DNA of 64,000 nucleotides, from assembly GCA_035610835.1 (NCBI GenBank), contig CM069459.1:53185755-53249754 (forward strand), written 5' to 3'. The stretch's first letter is position 1. Every line of letters starts with the position of its first letter. The notes under the pieces were generated by a model. It saw only the letters and a program-made list of their open reading frames with translations. It ran no database searches and was not told the DNA's origin. A program made the position numbers and the translations under genes. Source of the stretch: Ophiura sarsii (Eukaryota; Echinodermata; Ophiuroidea; Amphilepidida; Ophiuridae). Below are positions 35,887 through 46,412 of this stretch, piece after piece.

Positions 35887-37134
35887 CTGAAAAATACAGA
35901 TAATCATTTGTACACACATGTGTCAATTTGATGATCAATTTACAAAGTCATTTAACTTCCTCAAAACAAATGTCAGTGCTATAAAGTTTAAACATACGTA
36001 TAGCGAGCACTAAACCGAAAAAGAGCGAGACACAGCTCCAAATTAGAGAATGAGATTTAAACAACACTTTTTTCCTACTGATTCCTTTCAATCATGTCTT
36101 GTCTGTTTCGTATAGCTAAAGCTGAAATGACCTCTATGTTAGTTATTTTAGTCTCAGTCCTTCAGCAAGCATATCACTGATCACTCTATGTTAGGAATAT
36201 AGTTATGGTGCCCAAATCGTGTAGTATACATGCATAGAGAAATAAACATCACATAAACTGCCATCCATCAACATACCATTTAAAATTCGCGGTGATCGAA
36301 AGTCCAGGTTTCAACGACGTCATATTGATACAATGCAAGTTCGCAAATGTTAGCACAAATAACCGTGACGTCATTGAAACCAGCACGTACATCACCGCGA
36401 AATTTATCAAATGGCATAATAAGAGATGGCAGTTTTGATTCGTTTTTATGATAAATGTGATGGGATTTGTCGATATAACTACGCGATTTGGGCTCGATGC
36501 TTATTTTGTTACCATTTTTAATCGATCGGTAAAAAATGTAGTGGTTTCTGGACTGCTCCATTAATGATATGAAAATCCTACAGAGTATTGTTTGTTGCGG
36601 TTGATTTAGTCTTCCCTTTCAAAATATTTGTCAACCCTGACATCAGCGCGTCAACATCGTGTCTTCTTCCTCTTCTTCATTTTAATGTTTTTCAATATTT
36701 AAACAAATTAATTATACAAATATTATTCGGTGGTATATCATAAGTGACGTAAAGTTATACGTAACTGTGTAAAACAAGATTTGTATGAGCTTTTTTGTAC
36801 ACAAAATCAACTTTGTGATTACCAATCAATATAATAACTAATCAATTTTGGCTTTCGGACTTCGACCAAACTGTCGATTTACAAAGTTACAAATAAGTTA
36901 AAAATTGATTAGTTAATTGATAATCACAAAATTGATTTGAAATACCATCGACAAATAGAGGAGACAAGTTAAAGGAATAGCATAATCATGTAAATACAAG
37001 GGTCACATGGGACATAAATACATTCATATATCGAATGTTTAGAAATGGCTACGCTTAGAAAGAACATGCACACAGCTAAATTACCGGCATTTCATAAAAT
37101 AACTAAAACGAGGACACACTATAATAAGTCTTAC
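35887..37134 (-). other. Intron between transmembrane and tail exons
   Basis: It contains the palindromic element at 36255-36437. Otherwise AT-rich, including inverted AATCAATTTTG-type sequence at about 36830-36940. No exon recognised. Confidence 0.6.
36255..36437. repeat. Small palindromic element, copy 2
   Basis: AAACTGCCATCCATCAACAT at the left pairs with TAAGAGATGGCAGTTTT. ATTCGCGGTGATCG pairs with CATCACCGCGAAAT, and TTTCAACGACGTCA with TGACGTCATTGAAA. It is homologous to 34224-34400, including the CTACGCGATT sequence after it. Confidence 0.7.
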
Positions 37135-37219
37135 CTTCTGAATAATAGCAGAACTGCCACTATAACTAGTCCAACAAACATCACACATCCAATAGAAGCA
37201 CCGATTATAATATGATTTA
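37135..37219 (-). CDS. Exon: transmembrane segment
   Basis: 85 bases, acceptor TAATGTACAG, donor GTAAGA. With the split valine codon it reads VNHIIIGASIGCVMFVGLVI, then VAVLLLFRR. That is a single membrane helix of about 24 residues with a GASIG entry and a basic FRR stop on the cytoplasmic side. It joins the CCP exon in phase 1 and the tail exon in phase 2. It was too short to stand out as an open frame. Confidence 0.88.
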
Positions 37220-37258
37220 CTGTACATTAGAAACAAAATATGATAAATATGATAAGAT

Positions 37259-38315
37259 ATGTTTACAAGACCTCACCTAGATGAATTACTTCGAACTAAC
37301 CAGAATGGCTTCCGCGAGGGAAGAGGCACTACCTCACGCATTCTGGGGCTCAGGAGAATCATCGAAGGTATACATTCTAATAATCTCTCTGCAGTCATAA
37401 CATTCATTGACTTCAAAAAGGCATTCGACACCATACATCGTGGGAAAATGATCAAGATACTCAAAGCATACGGTGTCCCACAGGTTATAACAGATGCAAT
37501 TGATGAAACTTACAGAAACACAAGAGCCAAAGTCATATCACCTGATGGCGACACGGAACTGTTCGACATCCTAGCAGGAGTACTCCAAGGAGATACCCTT
37601 GCCCCCTACCTATTCATAATCATCCTTGATTACTGCTTAAGAATAGCTATCAGTGGGAGAGAAGAGGAACTAGGATTCACAATCAAGCCTAGACAAAGTC
37701 GAAGAATAGGGCTCCACATGAATGCCAAGAAAATCAAATGCATGGCATTCCACCAAGCACAAGCGGTACAGCTAAAAACCTCTGATGGAAGTAACCTAGA
37801 CATCGTAAAGGACTTCAAGTACCTGGGAGCTTGAGTTGGTAGTAGCCAGCATGATATAAAAGTACGTAAAGCACTTGCTTGGAAGGCCTGCAATGCTCTG
37901 AACAAAGTGTGGAAATCCAGCCTCTGTCGAAAAATCAAAATCAGACTTTTCCAAGCTACTGTTCAAAGTGTTCTACTGTATGGAGCTGAGACATGGACCA
38001 TCACCAACAGACTGAAGAAGTCTCTCTAGATGGATGCTACACTAGAATGCTGAGAACTGCACTCAACTTTAGTTGGAAAGATAAGGTACCAAACAAAGAC
38101 CTGTATGGAAACTTACAAAAGGTATCAGAAAACATCACAGATCGAAGGATGAGATTTGCAGGTCATTGCATGAGAAGAGAACATGAGATTGTATCTGATC
38201 TGCTGCTATGGAAACCTAAACACGGACGCACATCTGTCGGCCGCCCAGCCTTAACATATTTGGACACCTTGGCGAAAGACACAGGACTGAAGAATGATGA
38301 GGAGATGAAAGCATA
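37259..38315 (+). pseudogene. RTE-like LINE reverse transcriptase fragment, internally deleted
   Basis: The frame opens NQNGFREGRGTTSRILGLRR, then TFIDFKKAFDTIHRGKM with the first catalytic aspartate, and GVLQGDTLAPYLF. It next jumps from IKPRQSRR directly to IGLHMNAKKIKCMAF (junction about 37705), so the F/YADD catalytic segment is missing. After DFKYLGA there is a stop, then VGSSQHDIKV and LYGAETWTI. After a second stop the C-terminal part follows with RRMRFAGHCMRREHE and GRPALTYLDTL. It is 5'-truncated, with no endonuclease. The (TAG/TAA)n tail at 38369-38402 suits an RTE-type 3' end. It sits in a receptor intron, antisense to the gene. Confidence 0.85.
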
Positions 38316-38368
38316 GTTTGGGACAGAGTAGTTTGGCGAGCCATCACGAAGACCGTTCGAGAACGACA

Positions 38369-38402
38369 TAAGTAATAGTAGTAATAGTAGTAGTAGTAGT
38401 AT
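38369..38402 (+). repeat. TAG/TAA microsatellite at the LINE 3' end
   Basis: TAATAGTAGTAATAGTAGTA repeats directly after the RT fragment, probably the element's simple-repeat tail. Confidence 0.7.
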
Positions 38403-40047
38403 GTTTACAATAATATTAATCTGAAGTACAGTAAATTAGGTAAACAGTTTTAAGGTTTTGAAGCTTAGATTTGTTAAAGCCCAAATAGATATACACAGTA
38501 TACACAGGGATTGGTCTCTAGTAATAGACAAGCAAAACCAGTCCCGCAAGAGTGGGCCTGAGCCGTCTGGGCTTAATTACCCATAATGCATAGCGGGCAT
38601 CCTCTAAGCACAGCATCGTGTCCGGTTGCCATGTTAGGAGACAGAAGGAACTAGTCTAGCTCTCTAACCATTTTGGAGGGGACAGCAAAAGGCCACTGCG
38701 CTGTTGGATGCCGTTTGTGATATTATCTTGTTTGGCACGAGTTTTTAATGCACGGTTCCTTATCATGATGCGCGCGCATACGGAGCAAAGACAATAGATT
38801 ATATTCATCTCGCTCTCGTTCGTAATGCCGGGGCGGTACATGTGAATGTGAGGTGACGGGGATGTGACGCCAGATATGGTCCCATTTTCACTCGTAAATG
38901 AATGGCCCTTTTCATAGCCATTTTTCATAAATGTATGGGTCTAAAATCCTTATACTTGCTGTATTTTTCACAATATTGTAGCAAGATCTGTCAAATATGT
39001 CTCTGGTAAACATATGGGTCCATTTTCCCCCGAAAATTGTTAAATGTTTTGGTCAATTTTCATTTTGCTGGCGGCACATCCCTACCATAAAAGTTCTGAG
39101 CACCCCCACTCCCCGGGTCGTTACGTTCTTAACGTACATCGTTAGGTGATATCAAAGTTTACCCCACCAACGGCATGAGGGCGCCGATTACAAAAGGATC
39201 TGTATTCTATGCTTTCCAACTGCCAGAGATTGAAAATGTGTACTTAGTTCTCTCGGTAATTAGAATGGTTCAATATTTATCCTTTTAGGCCAGTGCACAT
39301 AACCATTCAAAACACCATTACTTCTGATCGGATTCGAGTTGTCAGCCTTTGTATTAGATGCACAATTCTCTTCACCATTAGTTATACAGAGGCAACTAGC
39401 AGAGGGGCGCACGATTGACTTGACCTGACTTGTCCCCTCATCAATAAATAAATGATTTGATTTGATTTTCAACTTAATATTATATGAGCCTTAAGATAGC
39501 TGTGTTTCCTGAGACTAACTCGTAAGGTTTATCCTCATCAGTTGGGCCTATCATACAAGAAAGAAAGAGGAAAATGGCGGAGTTAAGAAGATACCCAAAA
39601 GAATCTTATTGATTTTCCGATACAGACACACCCTTAACACGCGGCTATTTGTTTTACCAAATACAAAACAGATTTCCAGAAACTATTCCGAAATGGCAAG
39701 GTCTATCTCAAGGATAAGTGAACCAATACTAGCGATATTTTTTACTTATTTCAATGCTTTTCTCATGGTGATTCCAAATTGTGTAATGAATTTCTATATT
39801 TTTGAAAACTTTTATGACATTTTGAAATGTCGTCTGCAGACGCCTGCCGCGTGGGAGGTGTGAAAACCTACATACCTAGTAAAGGCTACGCTGTATCTGT
39901 ACAAGCTCCCATGTACCACAGTTTTAATTAGTCTGAAATCATCTATATTTCCAGTGATATTTGGGTGAATTTGATTAGTTTCTGTGAGGCGAGTAGCAAA
40001 TCACAAGACAGCTTCAGTGTTAGTCTATTGATTTGCTTAACTTTCAT
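38403..40047. other. Intron sequence with dispersed repeats
   Basis: Contains a copy of the 5700-6115 repeat family at about 39590-39860 (GAACCAATACTAG shared). At about 39430-39470 there is a possible LINE/SINE 3' end with AATAAATAAATGATTTGATT. No exon seen. Confidence 0.45.
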
Positions 40048-40402
40048 CAGTGGCGTAACCGGAGGAGGCGAGGGGGCGACCCCCACCCATATTGACGTTG
40101 TGTCGGTTGAGATTGGTATTGTCAGTTCATTTGACAAGAGGAATCATGGAATTATGATGGTCAAAAATACACAGATGAACATTGTTCGCGCGTTACGCGC
40201 GCATATGTCCCCAGAATACAATATTTTGGGTACAAGCTTGTTTAGAACCAACATGTACCTCAGTCATAGCCAAAATAAGTATAAAGTCGAACATTTTCGA
40301 GCGCTACGCGCGCATTTCTTTAATCAGAACGATCTTGTCGGTTCACTTTCATATCTTGCCAACCCCAACATGCCCAATATGAAAAACCTAGTTACGCCAC
40401 TG
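40048..40402. mobile_element. hAT-like MITE, 355 bp, with perfect 8-bp duplication
   Basis: The ends CAGTGGCGTAACCGG and the inverse GTTACGCCACTG are flanked by ACTTTCAT on both sides (40040-40047 and 40403-40410). The interior has two related segments containing CGCGTTACGCGCGCAT and CGAGCGCTACGCGCGCAT. The 156-codon open frame across it is not a gene. Confidence 0.88.
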
Positions 40403-41066
40403 ACTTTCATTGCTCTTAACTTTAACGAAGATTAATCACTGTCATTAAACACAAAGGGCTTCCTCAAAGACGGTAAAGAAATTATTTACCGTCTTTGGTT
40501 TGCTCATACCGCTGAATGAACCCATATTAGTAGCCCTAATTTTTCTGCTGGCTAATAATAACTATCCAAGTACATCGTGGTCAAGTTAGAAAATTAGACA
40601 ATAACGATTTCTTGTCCAATATGTTTTTACTTCTTGAAAGGTATTTTTTTAATGGTTCATTTGACTGATTAGTTTTGGTCCGGTCTTTCTGTAAAACTTC
40701 CACAGAACTTCATTCTGTATTCCTAGATGCTAGCGAATGACCCTTTAAGATGTTTGTACCTTCTAAGGAAATGTGCCATTATTGAGAATATCGACCAATC
40801 AAAGATGAGACGCATGGGCCAAATAAACAAATGTGATAACGCAAGATCTATGATATGGCATTTAGCAGGGCTATGAAATTCCTAGAAAGAAACCTAGGGT
40901 CGCAGAAAAAAAATCACAGGAAATATTTGTAAAGAAAATTATGCAACTTAGAAGAAACTCTCAACATTTCCAAAGTTTTTCAAAAGGTTTAAAAGGTTTT
41001 TTCCTCGAACAACATGACAATGAGGGTCGGTCTGGCCCACATAACAGGTTTTATCCTTGGTCTTAC

Positions 41067-41264
41067 CAGATAGTTTTAATCTGCATTCTGGAAAAGGATC
41101 ACTCCATCTGGACTCATTAGGTGAATTGCCTAGAACACACTGGATGGCTGTAGCACCAATAAGCTCCATACCAACGTCACAACTGAATCCAACAAAATCG
41201 TAGATGTCTCCAAAGTAGTAAATGTCTGTTCCATTCGTGGGATCGTCGCATAAACCAATAGTAA
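41067..41264 (-). CDS. Exon: CCP (sushi) domain
   Basis: 66 codons, acceptor TCTTTTATAG, donor GTAAGA. VTIGLCDDPTNG opens the domain, then FGDIYDFVGFSCDVGMELIG, IQCVLG, and RWSDPFPEC. The four cysteines and the tryptophan of a complement control protein module are in place. It ends RLKLS, a short link to the transmembrane exon. Sushi modules in such receptors usually mediate protein binding or act as spacers near the membrane. Confidence 0.88.
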
Positions 41265-41339
41265 CTATAAAAGAAGGAGAGACGGTGAAGTGATCATGAT
41301 GATGACCATAACAAGGAAAACTGTACGCCATATTAGATT

Positions 41340-41457
41340 CACACATGTGTAGCGCCACTATCATCGCAACTGACTTCAGCAAAATCGTAGGGGTCTCCAA
41401 AATAACAGCATATCTGCTCCATTTATGGGGTCGTCGCATACACCAATAGTAACTTTA
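41340..41457 (-). pseudogene. Broken duplicate of the CCP exon
   Basis: About 190 bases upstream of the working CCP exon, TTACTATTGGTGTATGCGAC repeats its start and encodes VTIGVCDDPINGADM. A frame change then follows, after which GDPYDFA appears in another frame, with stops in each. The acceptor is ACTAAAG rather than a pyrimidine-rich AG. It is a remnant of a tandem CCP exon duplication. Confidence 0.75.
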
Positions 41458-41459
41458 GT

Positions 41460-41930
41460 AAAGAAGTTTGATAGCAAAAGAAAAGTTATTTATAATATTT
41501 TGACCTTTTGTTGACATGCACTTTGTTTACCCGCAATCAACTGATCAACTGAGAATGCGTACAAAGTAAATGTACGTACAGAGGCACTGGCGGCGCATCA
41601 TATTGTAAATTGTGAAAAGAGAATGGTTACTGTGGCATCGTTGTAAAAGTCACAGATCACGTTGGATGTTGAAAATTCAAATCGATGTTCACGTACAGTA
41701 TTTCATAGCTAAAATGAATTTGAGGATTTGTTGATTCCCTCCAAGATAATAAAATCAAAAATGTAGTATTTATAGTCAGTTCGCGCGAGCTATCTACGTA
41801 TAATGTCATCCAGGCGTAGCAGCCATGTAGGCGCACAGTACATCAAAGAATAATATTCCACACCAGATTTAGGTCACATCATGTGTAAACAAATTTAAGT
41901 TTATTCAGCTTTAACTATTTCAAAGATTAC
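41460..41930. other. Intron between WSC and CCP exons, upstream part
   Basis: No element recognised besides the broken CCP duplicate next to it. Confidence 0.4.
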
Positions 41931-42194
41931 CATCGTAAATCGAGAGCCTACTACTACTCCCACACATTTGATCCCCGTTTCCTGAGCACAGCAGAGTGCA
42001 AAACGTATCTCCGTGTATCTCTCGACTGATTGGTCCGTCGTCACAATAACAGGTGTTTGCCATCTGAAGGCTAGCGTACCGAAAATTCTGTTGTCGACAA
42101 TGATTGCGGCAGATGTTGATCGTCATATTAGTCACTAATCGCTCCTTATTGGATGTATCTCCAAATCCACCGTAACAGCCTAAATAACCGGGTA
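41931..42194 (-). CDS. Exon: WSC domain
   Basis: 88 codons, acceptor TTATTCATTCAG, donor GTAATC. VPGYLGCYGGFGD starts the domain; NMTINICRNHCRQQNFRYA, NTCYCDDG, CTLLCSGNGDQMCG and LSIY follow. This is the full WSC pattern with eight cysteines. The domain is a putative carbohydrate-binding module known from yeast stress sensors, polycystin-1 and Kremen. The frame stays open upstream to an ATG at 42321 that would start with a signal peptide (see the separate entry). Confidence 0.88.
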
Positions 42195-42321
42195 CTGAAT
42201 GAATAAATAATTCATGAAGTTGTTGAGAATTTTCACCTTGAGATATTGCACAATAAGAATAGATGATTATTGCCGAAGTTACAATCCAAAATGTAAGGTT
42301 AAGTACGATTTTAATGTTCAC
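42195..42321 (-). CDS. Possible alternative first exon with signal peptide, contiguous with WSC exon
   Basis: From ATG at 42321 the frame reads MNIKIVLNLTFWIVTSAI, then IIYSYCAISQG, a convincing signal peptide with a hydrophobic core and small residues before a likely cleavage site. It runs in frame into the WSC domain without splicing. If used, it would give a shorter receptor, WSC-CCP-transmembrane-tail, lacking the SRCR domains. The good acceptor at 42195 and the matching phases argue that the long form also exists. Which is real cannot be decided from sequence. Confidence 0.5.
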
Positions 42322-42789
42322 ATTTTTATTTTCAACACGGGGAAGAGTTATACCAGTATCGCGTGTGTTATGTATTCATCCATCGGAACACTCCGGTCGA
42401 CTATTCAACATGCGCATGTATATATCACAAATTGGCACTAGCCATGTTAGCAGTAATCAATAATTCGTCCGTCACTGAGTCGGCGTGTAGAAAAGTAAAA
42501 TCCGAAAATGGAAACTATACTATATCTTATTTTTATTACTGTGACTTCCTCGATATTAAACCATTCGTCACATGCGGTATCACAAATTAAAGACGAGACA
42601 TTTCTGAACAACTTTATACATTAATATTTTAAGTAGGATTTATACTTGCAGAGTTATAAGCACATGTATAACCTAGCAAGTTACTTTTGTATGACTGTAC
42701 ATGCCTAACAGCCCCTCCCGTTCTTTCCTTTTTATACCGCCCTGATGGAAGTTCAGAATCCCTTCCGAAGAAAACTTGAGAAATTAAGG

Positions 42790-43045
42790 CTGCGCTGAAA
42801 AACCAGTACGTATGACTCATAAGTGACTTGTACGCAAGACTTATACGATAGTCACAAAAATAAAATAAAAAAACTAATATTTCTACATTATTATGGAAAT
42901 TATACTCATAATAAAATTCAATTATCATTGGTGCTTGCATATATGGTGATTCAGAATATTAATTCGGTACCTATTGTGTAAGTCTTACGTACAAGTCACT
43001 TACAATTCGAATGTGCCATACGTACTAGTTGTGCAGTGCTTACTA
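42790..43045. repeat. Foldback copy of the TACGTACAAGTCACTTA repeat
   Basis: AAGTGACTTGTACGCAAGAC at about 42822 is the inverse of GTCTTACGTACAAGTCACTT at about 42979. CCAGTACGTATG pairs with CATACGTACTAG. It is the same family as 33225 and 43835. Confidence 0.7.
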
Positions 43046-43688
43046 AGTTTAATGCTCGGTTAAAAGTTATACTTGTTTATCGAAATATACATTCAACCTA
43101 CAAATATGTACTACTATTTCACAACGTCCTTTTATATGGCTTGATTATTGTTTTGATAAACTATTGATAGCATATTCTTCACCGTGTCGCTTCTGGGATA
43201 TAAAAGGACGGGGGCACTCATAGATATAACTTGTAATTATCAAAAATATAAAACTCTCAAACACAACACTTAATCATGTTAATGTGGATTCTCAAAGAAG
43301 GAAAAATTGACCCTTACTAAGGATTATAGCTCAAGGATTACGGAGTTTAGACTGAAATCAAGTAAATGTGTGATTTAGTTTTGTTAGTAAAATTGACTCA
43401 TAGCCCTAATAATTTTGGGCTATTCTTACAATATTGACACGTGACTATCGTCCTAAGTAACGCGGATTCAGGTTAAAAAATACACCCTTATTCTTCGGAA
43501 TTGGCAATTTTGATACCCATAGCACGTACGGGCTCGCATTGTCCGAAACAACAACCAGAAATCCGCGTTGTCGTTCACGCGGAGTATTACAACATTATAC
43601 TTGACTCCAACCCCCCCCCCCCCTATCACAACTCTCACCGGTCAGGTAACCATAATAACCAATATAGAAAATAGATAGCATATCCTAC

Positions 43689-43820
43689 CTGCACATATAG
43701 CTACTGCTTCGTTATCATATCCACATGTAGGACCTTCCTCTTGTGGTATTGGAATAGGAGTTTCTGGTACACACTCATCTAAGCTAGAATACTCAGTGCC
43801 TGGAATAACATAAGGAATCA
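43689..43820 (-). CDS. Exon: second half of SRCR domain 2
   Basis: 44 codons, acceptor CTTTTGCAG, donor GTAGGA. Translation begins IPYVIPGTEYSSLDEC and ends CGYDNEAVAICA. The first part replaces the G-x-E-x-x-L-x-x-C motif and the last the A-G-V-x-C motif. A proline-rich insert (PETPIPIPQEEGP) lies between them, so this domain is atypical. Phase 1 on both sides. Confidence 0.8.
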
Positions 43821-43834
43821 CTGCAAAAGTAGTA

Positions 43835-43925
43835 TGTATGACTCATACGTATAAGTGCTTTTACTCAGGACTTATAAGATAGTTGTCAAAGTAATAGTTG
43901 GCATCACTTATACGTACAAGCATTG
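43835..43925. repeat. Short copy of the TACGTACAAGTCAC repeat
   Basis: ATGACTCATACGTATAAGTG and CACTTATACGTACAAGC are inverse-related ends about 70 bases apart, just upstream of the SRCR2b exon. Confidence 0.55.
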
Positions 43926-44222
43926 AACAGAGATCAATACAAATCGTCGTGGCAATGCAAGAACGTCGTAAGTGGCAATGTCGGCTAAATTCAGTTAAAG
44001 CCATTGTACCAGTCTTGAAATTGTAATTATTGGTTTTTAATCAAATAATAAAGCTTGTTAAAACAATGAATACAAAATGATTTTCCTGCAAAATGACCAA
44101 AATGTCACCTATGACGTTAAATATATCTCTATATTATTATTATGGCCATATTTGCATTGATTACTTCAAGTGGTTCTTGATGCAAATTATTAATTTGGCG
44201 ATTATCGTATATGTCTTACGTA

Positions 44223-44816
44223 CGAGGGGGTATCAACAAGTTTTTTGAAATCACCTTGAAGTGAAGGAGCTATATCGATGAAATCTTGTCAGTGTAATCA
44301 CTGGTCCTTAAAAACATTATGGTGCAAAAATGGTCTCATAAGTATGTTTACTTTTTTAAACAGGTGGCGCTAGATGCCAAGGCCATGTAAATCAATGACG
44401 TCTCCCAACGGTGCTGTGTACATGGTAAACGATAATGATCCAAAAACTAATCCTTATGGGACGCCTTCCAGAGCAGTATGAGGCTTAGAAATATTGTCAT
44501 TTACAGAGATAAATTGAGACCTACGAGTGACAAATGACAAAAAATAAAAAAATAATCTGAGCCTAATATTCATCTGCAAGGCCCACAAGAATCAATTATT
44601 GGACCATTATAATTTACCATGTACACATCACCGTTGGAAGACGTCATTGATTTACATGGCATTGGCATCTAGCGCCACCTGTATAAAAAGTAAACATACT
44701 TATGAGACCATTTTGGCACCATAATGTTTTAAGGACCAGTAATTACACTGACAAAATTTCATCGATATAGCTCCTTCACTTCTGGATGATTTCAAACACT
44801 TTTTGATACCCCCTCG
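44223..44816. mobile_element. TA-flanked palindromic MITE, 594 bp, nested in another repeat
   Basis: The ends CGAGGGGGTATCAA and inverse TTGATACCCCCTCG are flanked by TA (44221-44222 and 44817-44818), as for Tc1/mariner-like elements. The arms pair for about 215 bp (GGTGGCGCTAGATGCCAAGG with its inverse). Removing the element and one TA restores TCTTACGTACAAGTCACT, the motif present intact at 33249 and 42979. Confidence 0.9.
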
Positions 44817-45269
44817 TACAAGTCACTAAAATGGTTTACATGGCGTGGGATGTATCTTAACGCATTTGGCACAGGATAGGCTAAATTACAAAGTGTCTGC
44901 CCTAACTATAAATTACCTGCCTCATCTAACAGTGTTTGTGATTGGTTAATCACAAGACATACGCTTTTTTAATAACCAATTAAAATACAGCTTTTAAGGA
45001 TATTTCACTCCGCTCTTGATCAAATAAATATACAGTTGTTCTAACATTGTCTCTGATTGGTGCAATAAATGATATATCCATCTTTGTGACCAATCGTCAT
45101 ATTGTACATAGGGGGTTATATAAACTAATCCCATTTTGTACGCGTTTCAAAGACTTCTTTAACCTTAACCCTCTCGAGTACTACGAATTACTACGATGCG
45201 TGGCAGTTTATCGATGAAATAATGTCCCCAGGCTATATCCTTGGCGAAGTATACTCACGCAAGTATGGT

Positions 45270-45430
45270 TGACCTCCGTGGTCTAGCAGTGGTAGATCGC
45301 TCGCCTCTGAACCCAGATATCCGGGGTTCGAGCCCTGGGGGTACATGGGGGCCCTTTCCCCCCTCGCTTTTTGGCCGCGAAAAAAAAAATGTATTTGGAA
45401 ATAGTGCCTCGAAGGTTAGGGTTAATATAA
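45270..45430 (+). mobile_element. tRNA-derived SINE in a receptor intron
   Basis: The head has A box TGGTCTAGCAGTGGTA and perfect B box GGTTCGAGCCC (45325-45335), with GACCTCCG at the start and CCCTGGGGGT closing. The body CCCTTTCCCCCCTCGC, A run and TTAGGGTTAAT resembles the SINE at 16652. Orientation is opposite to the receptor gene. Confidence 0.8.
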
Positions 45431-46000
45431 TCATATTTGCCCTTTAATTCCAAATTTCGGAAATAAAATCGACGTAAATTAAAGTCTTGCCTATATGCAG
45501 TATATTATATTAACGGGAATGAAACTATTTATTTTTCAAAATAATCATGTGATACGCATGTGAGTCTAAAAATATCCTCGGTAAGAACCGAAGAGTATTC
45601 AGAAATGCTACTTTTTGGCAATTATAATCAACGATGTATGGTCTGGTACCATTCCCATAGCCTCCTCCTACGAATGGCCGCGAAAAAAAAAATGTATTTG
45701 GAAAAGGTGCCTCGAAGAGTAGGGTTAATATAATCATATTTGCCCTTTAATTCCAAATTTCGGAAATAAAATCGACGTAAATTAAAGTCTTGCCTATATG
45801 CAGTATATTATATTAACGGGAATGAAACTATTTAATTTTCAAAATAATCATGTGATACGCATGTGAGTCTAAAAATATCCTCGGTAAGAACCGAAGAGTA
45901 TTCAAAAATGCTTTTAATATTATAGGCGTATAATTTACCTTTTTGGCAATTATAATCAACGATGTATGGTCTGGTACCATTCCCATAGCCTCCTCCCCTC
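45373..46000 (-). repeat. Tandem duplication of about 300 bp spanning an exon edge
   Basis: 45373-45667 and 45676-about 46000 are direct copies, both beginning GGCCGCGAAAAAAAAAATGT and both running into the SRCR2 exon. The second copy has an extra stretch of about 27 bp containing the splice donor. The left copy starts within the SINE tail, so the duplication followed SINE insertion. Confidence 0.85.
45613..45664 (-). pseudogene. Duplicated fragment of the SRCR2 exon, donor lost
   Basis: It encodes GGYGNGTRPYIVDYNCQK like the real exon. But after CCAAAAAG the sequence goes to TAGCATTTCTG, where the real exon has GGTAAATTATACG. A deletion has removed the GT donor, and no acceptor precedes it. 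It is part of the tandem duplication 45373-45667 / 45676-46000. Confidence 0.75.
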
Positions 46001-46178
46001 GCTAACATGGCACCTGGGAATCCTCGATCGTTGCATACAATTTCTACATGTCGAGTAAACCATTGTGGAGATGATGTCTGCGACTCAAAGCAAACATTAG
46101 CCCACAAATCATCATATTTAACTTCAACTCGTCCTGCGTTAGGCGCACTACCGCCAAATAACTGAACCTCAAACGAAT
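45939..46178 (-). CDS. Exon: first half of SRCR domain 2
   Basis: 80 codons, acceptor CATCCCAG, donor GTAAAT. It starts SFEVQLFGGSAPNAGRVEV, a standard SRCR opening, then LWANVC, VEIVCNDRGFPGAM (the C-R-x-L-G-F-P-G segment with N-D in place of R-x), GGGYGNGTRP and VDYNC. Part of this exon, from the glycine run to the end, is duplicated downstream at 45613-45664 without its splice donor. Confidence 0.85.
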
Positions 46179-46412
46179 CTGGGATGAAAAATTGTAATTA
46201 TAAAATAAAAATTACAGTTGTGACCCGATTCCTCGAACGACACCGACGTCACTTCATCCGAAGTACAAATGCACATCCACTTCGAATCCCACATAACATT
46301 GATTTAAAGATGAATTAAGTACAGGGTTTCCCTAAAAAGGTGCACGTGTACCACACGTCATTGCCCTCAATGATTAACTCAGTGTTTAGTTGTTATCTTT
46401 ACATAATCTTAA

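Noticed and set aside
37259..37834. Host gene
   Set aside because: It is a LINE reverse transcriptase fragment (FIDFKKAFD, GVLQGDTLAPYLF).
40048..40402. 156-codon plus-strand frame as a gene
   Set aside because: The frame spans a MITE from end to end and has no domain.
41270..41439. N-terminal extension of the CCP frame as coding sequence
   Set aside because: The frame upstream of the acceptor at 41264 is intron and a broken CCP duplicate. Splicing in phase 1 from the WSC exon explains the real start.
45270..45342. Functional tRNA gene
   Set aside because: It continues into a SINE body ending TTAGGGTTAAT, as does the copy at 16652.
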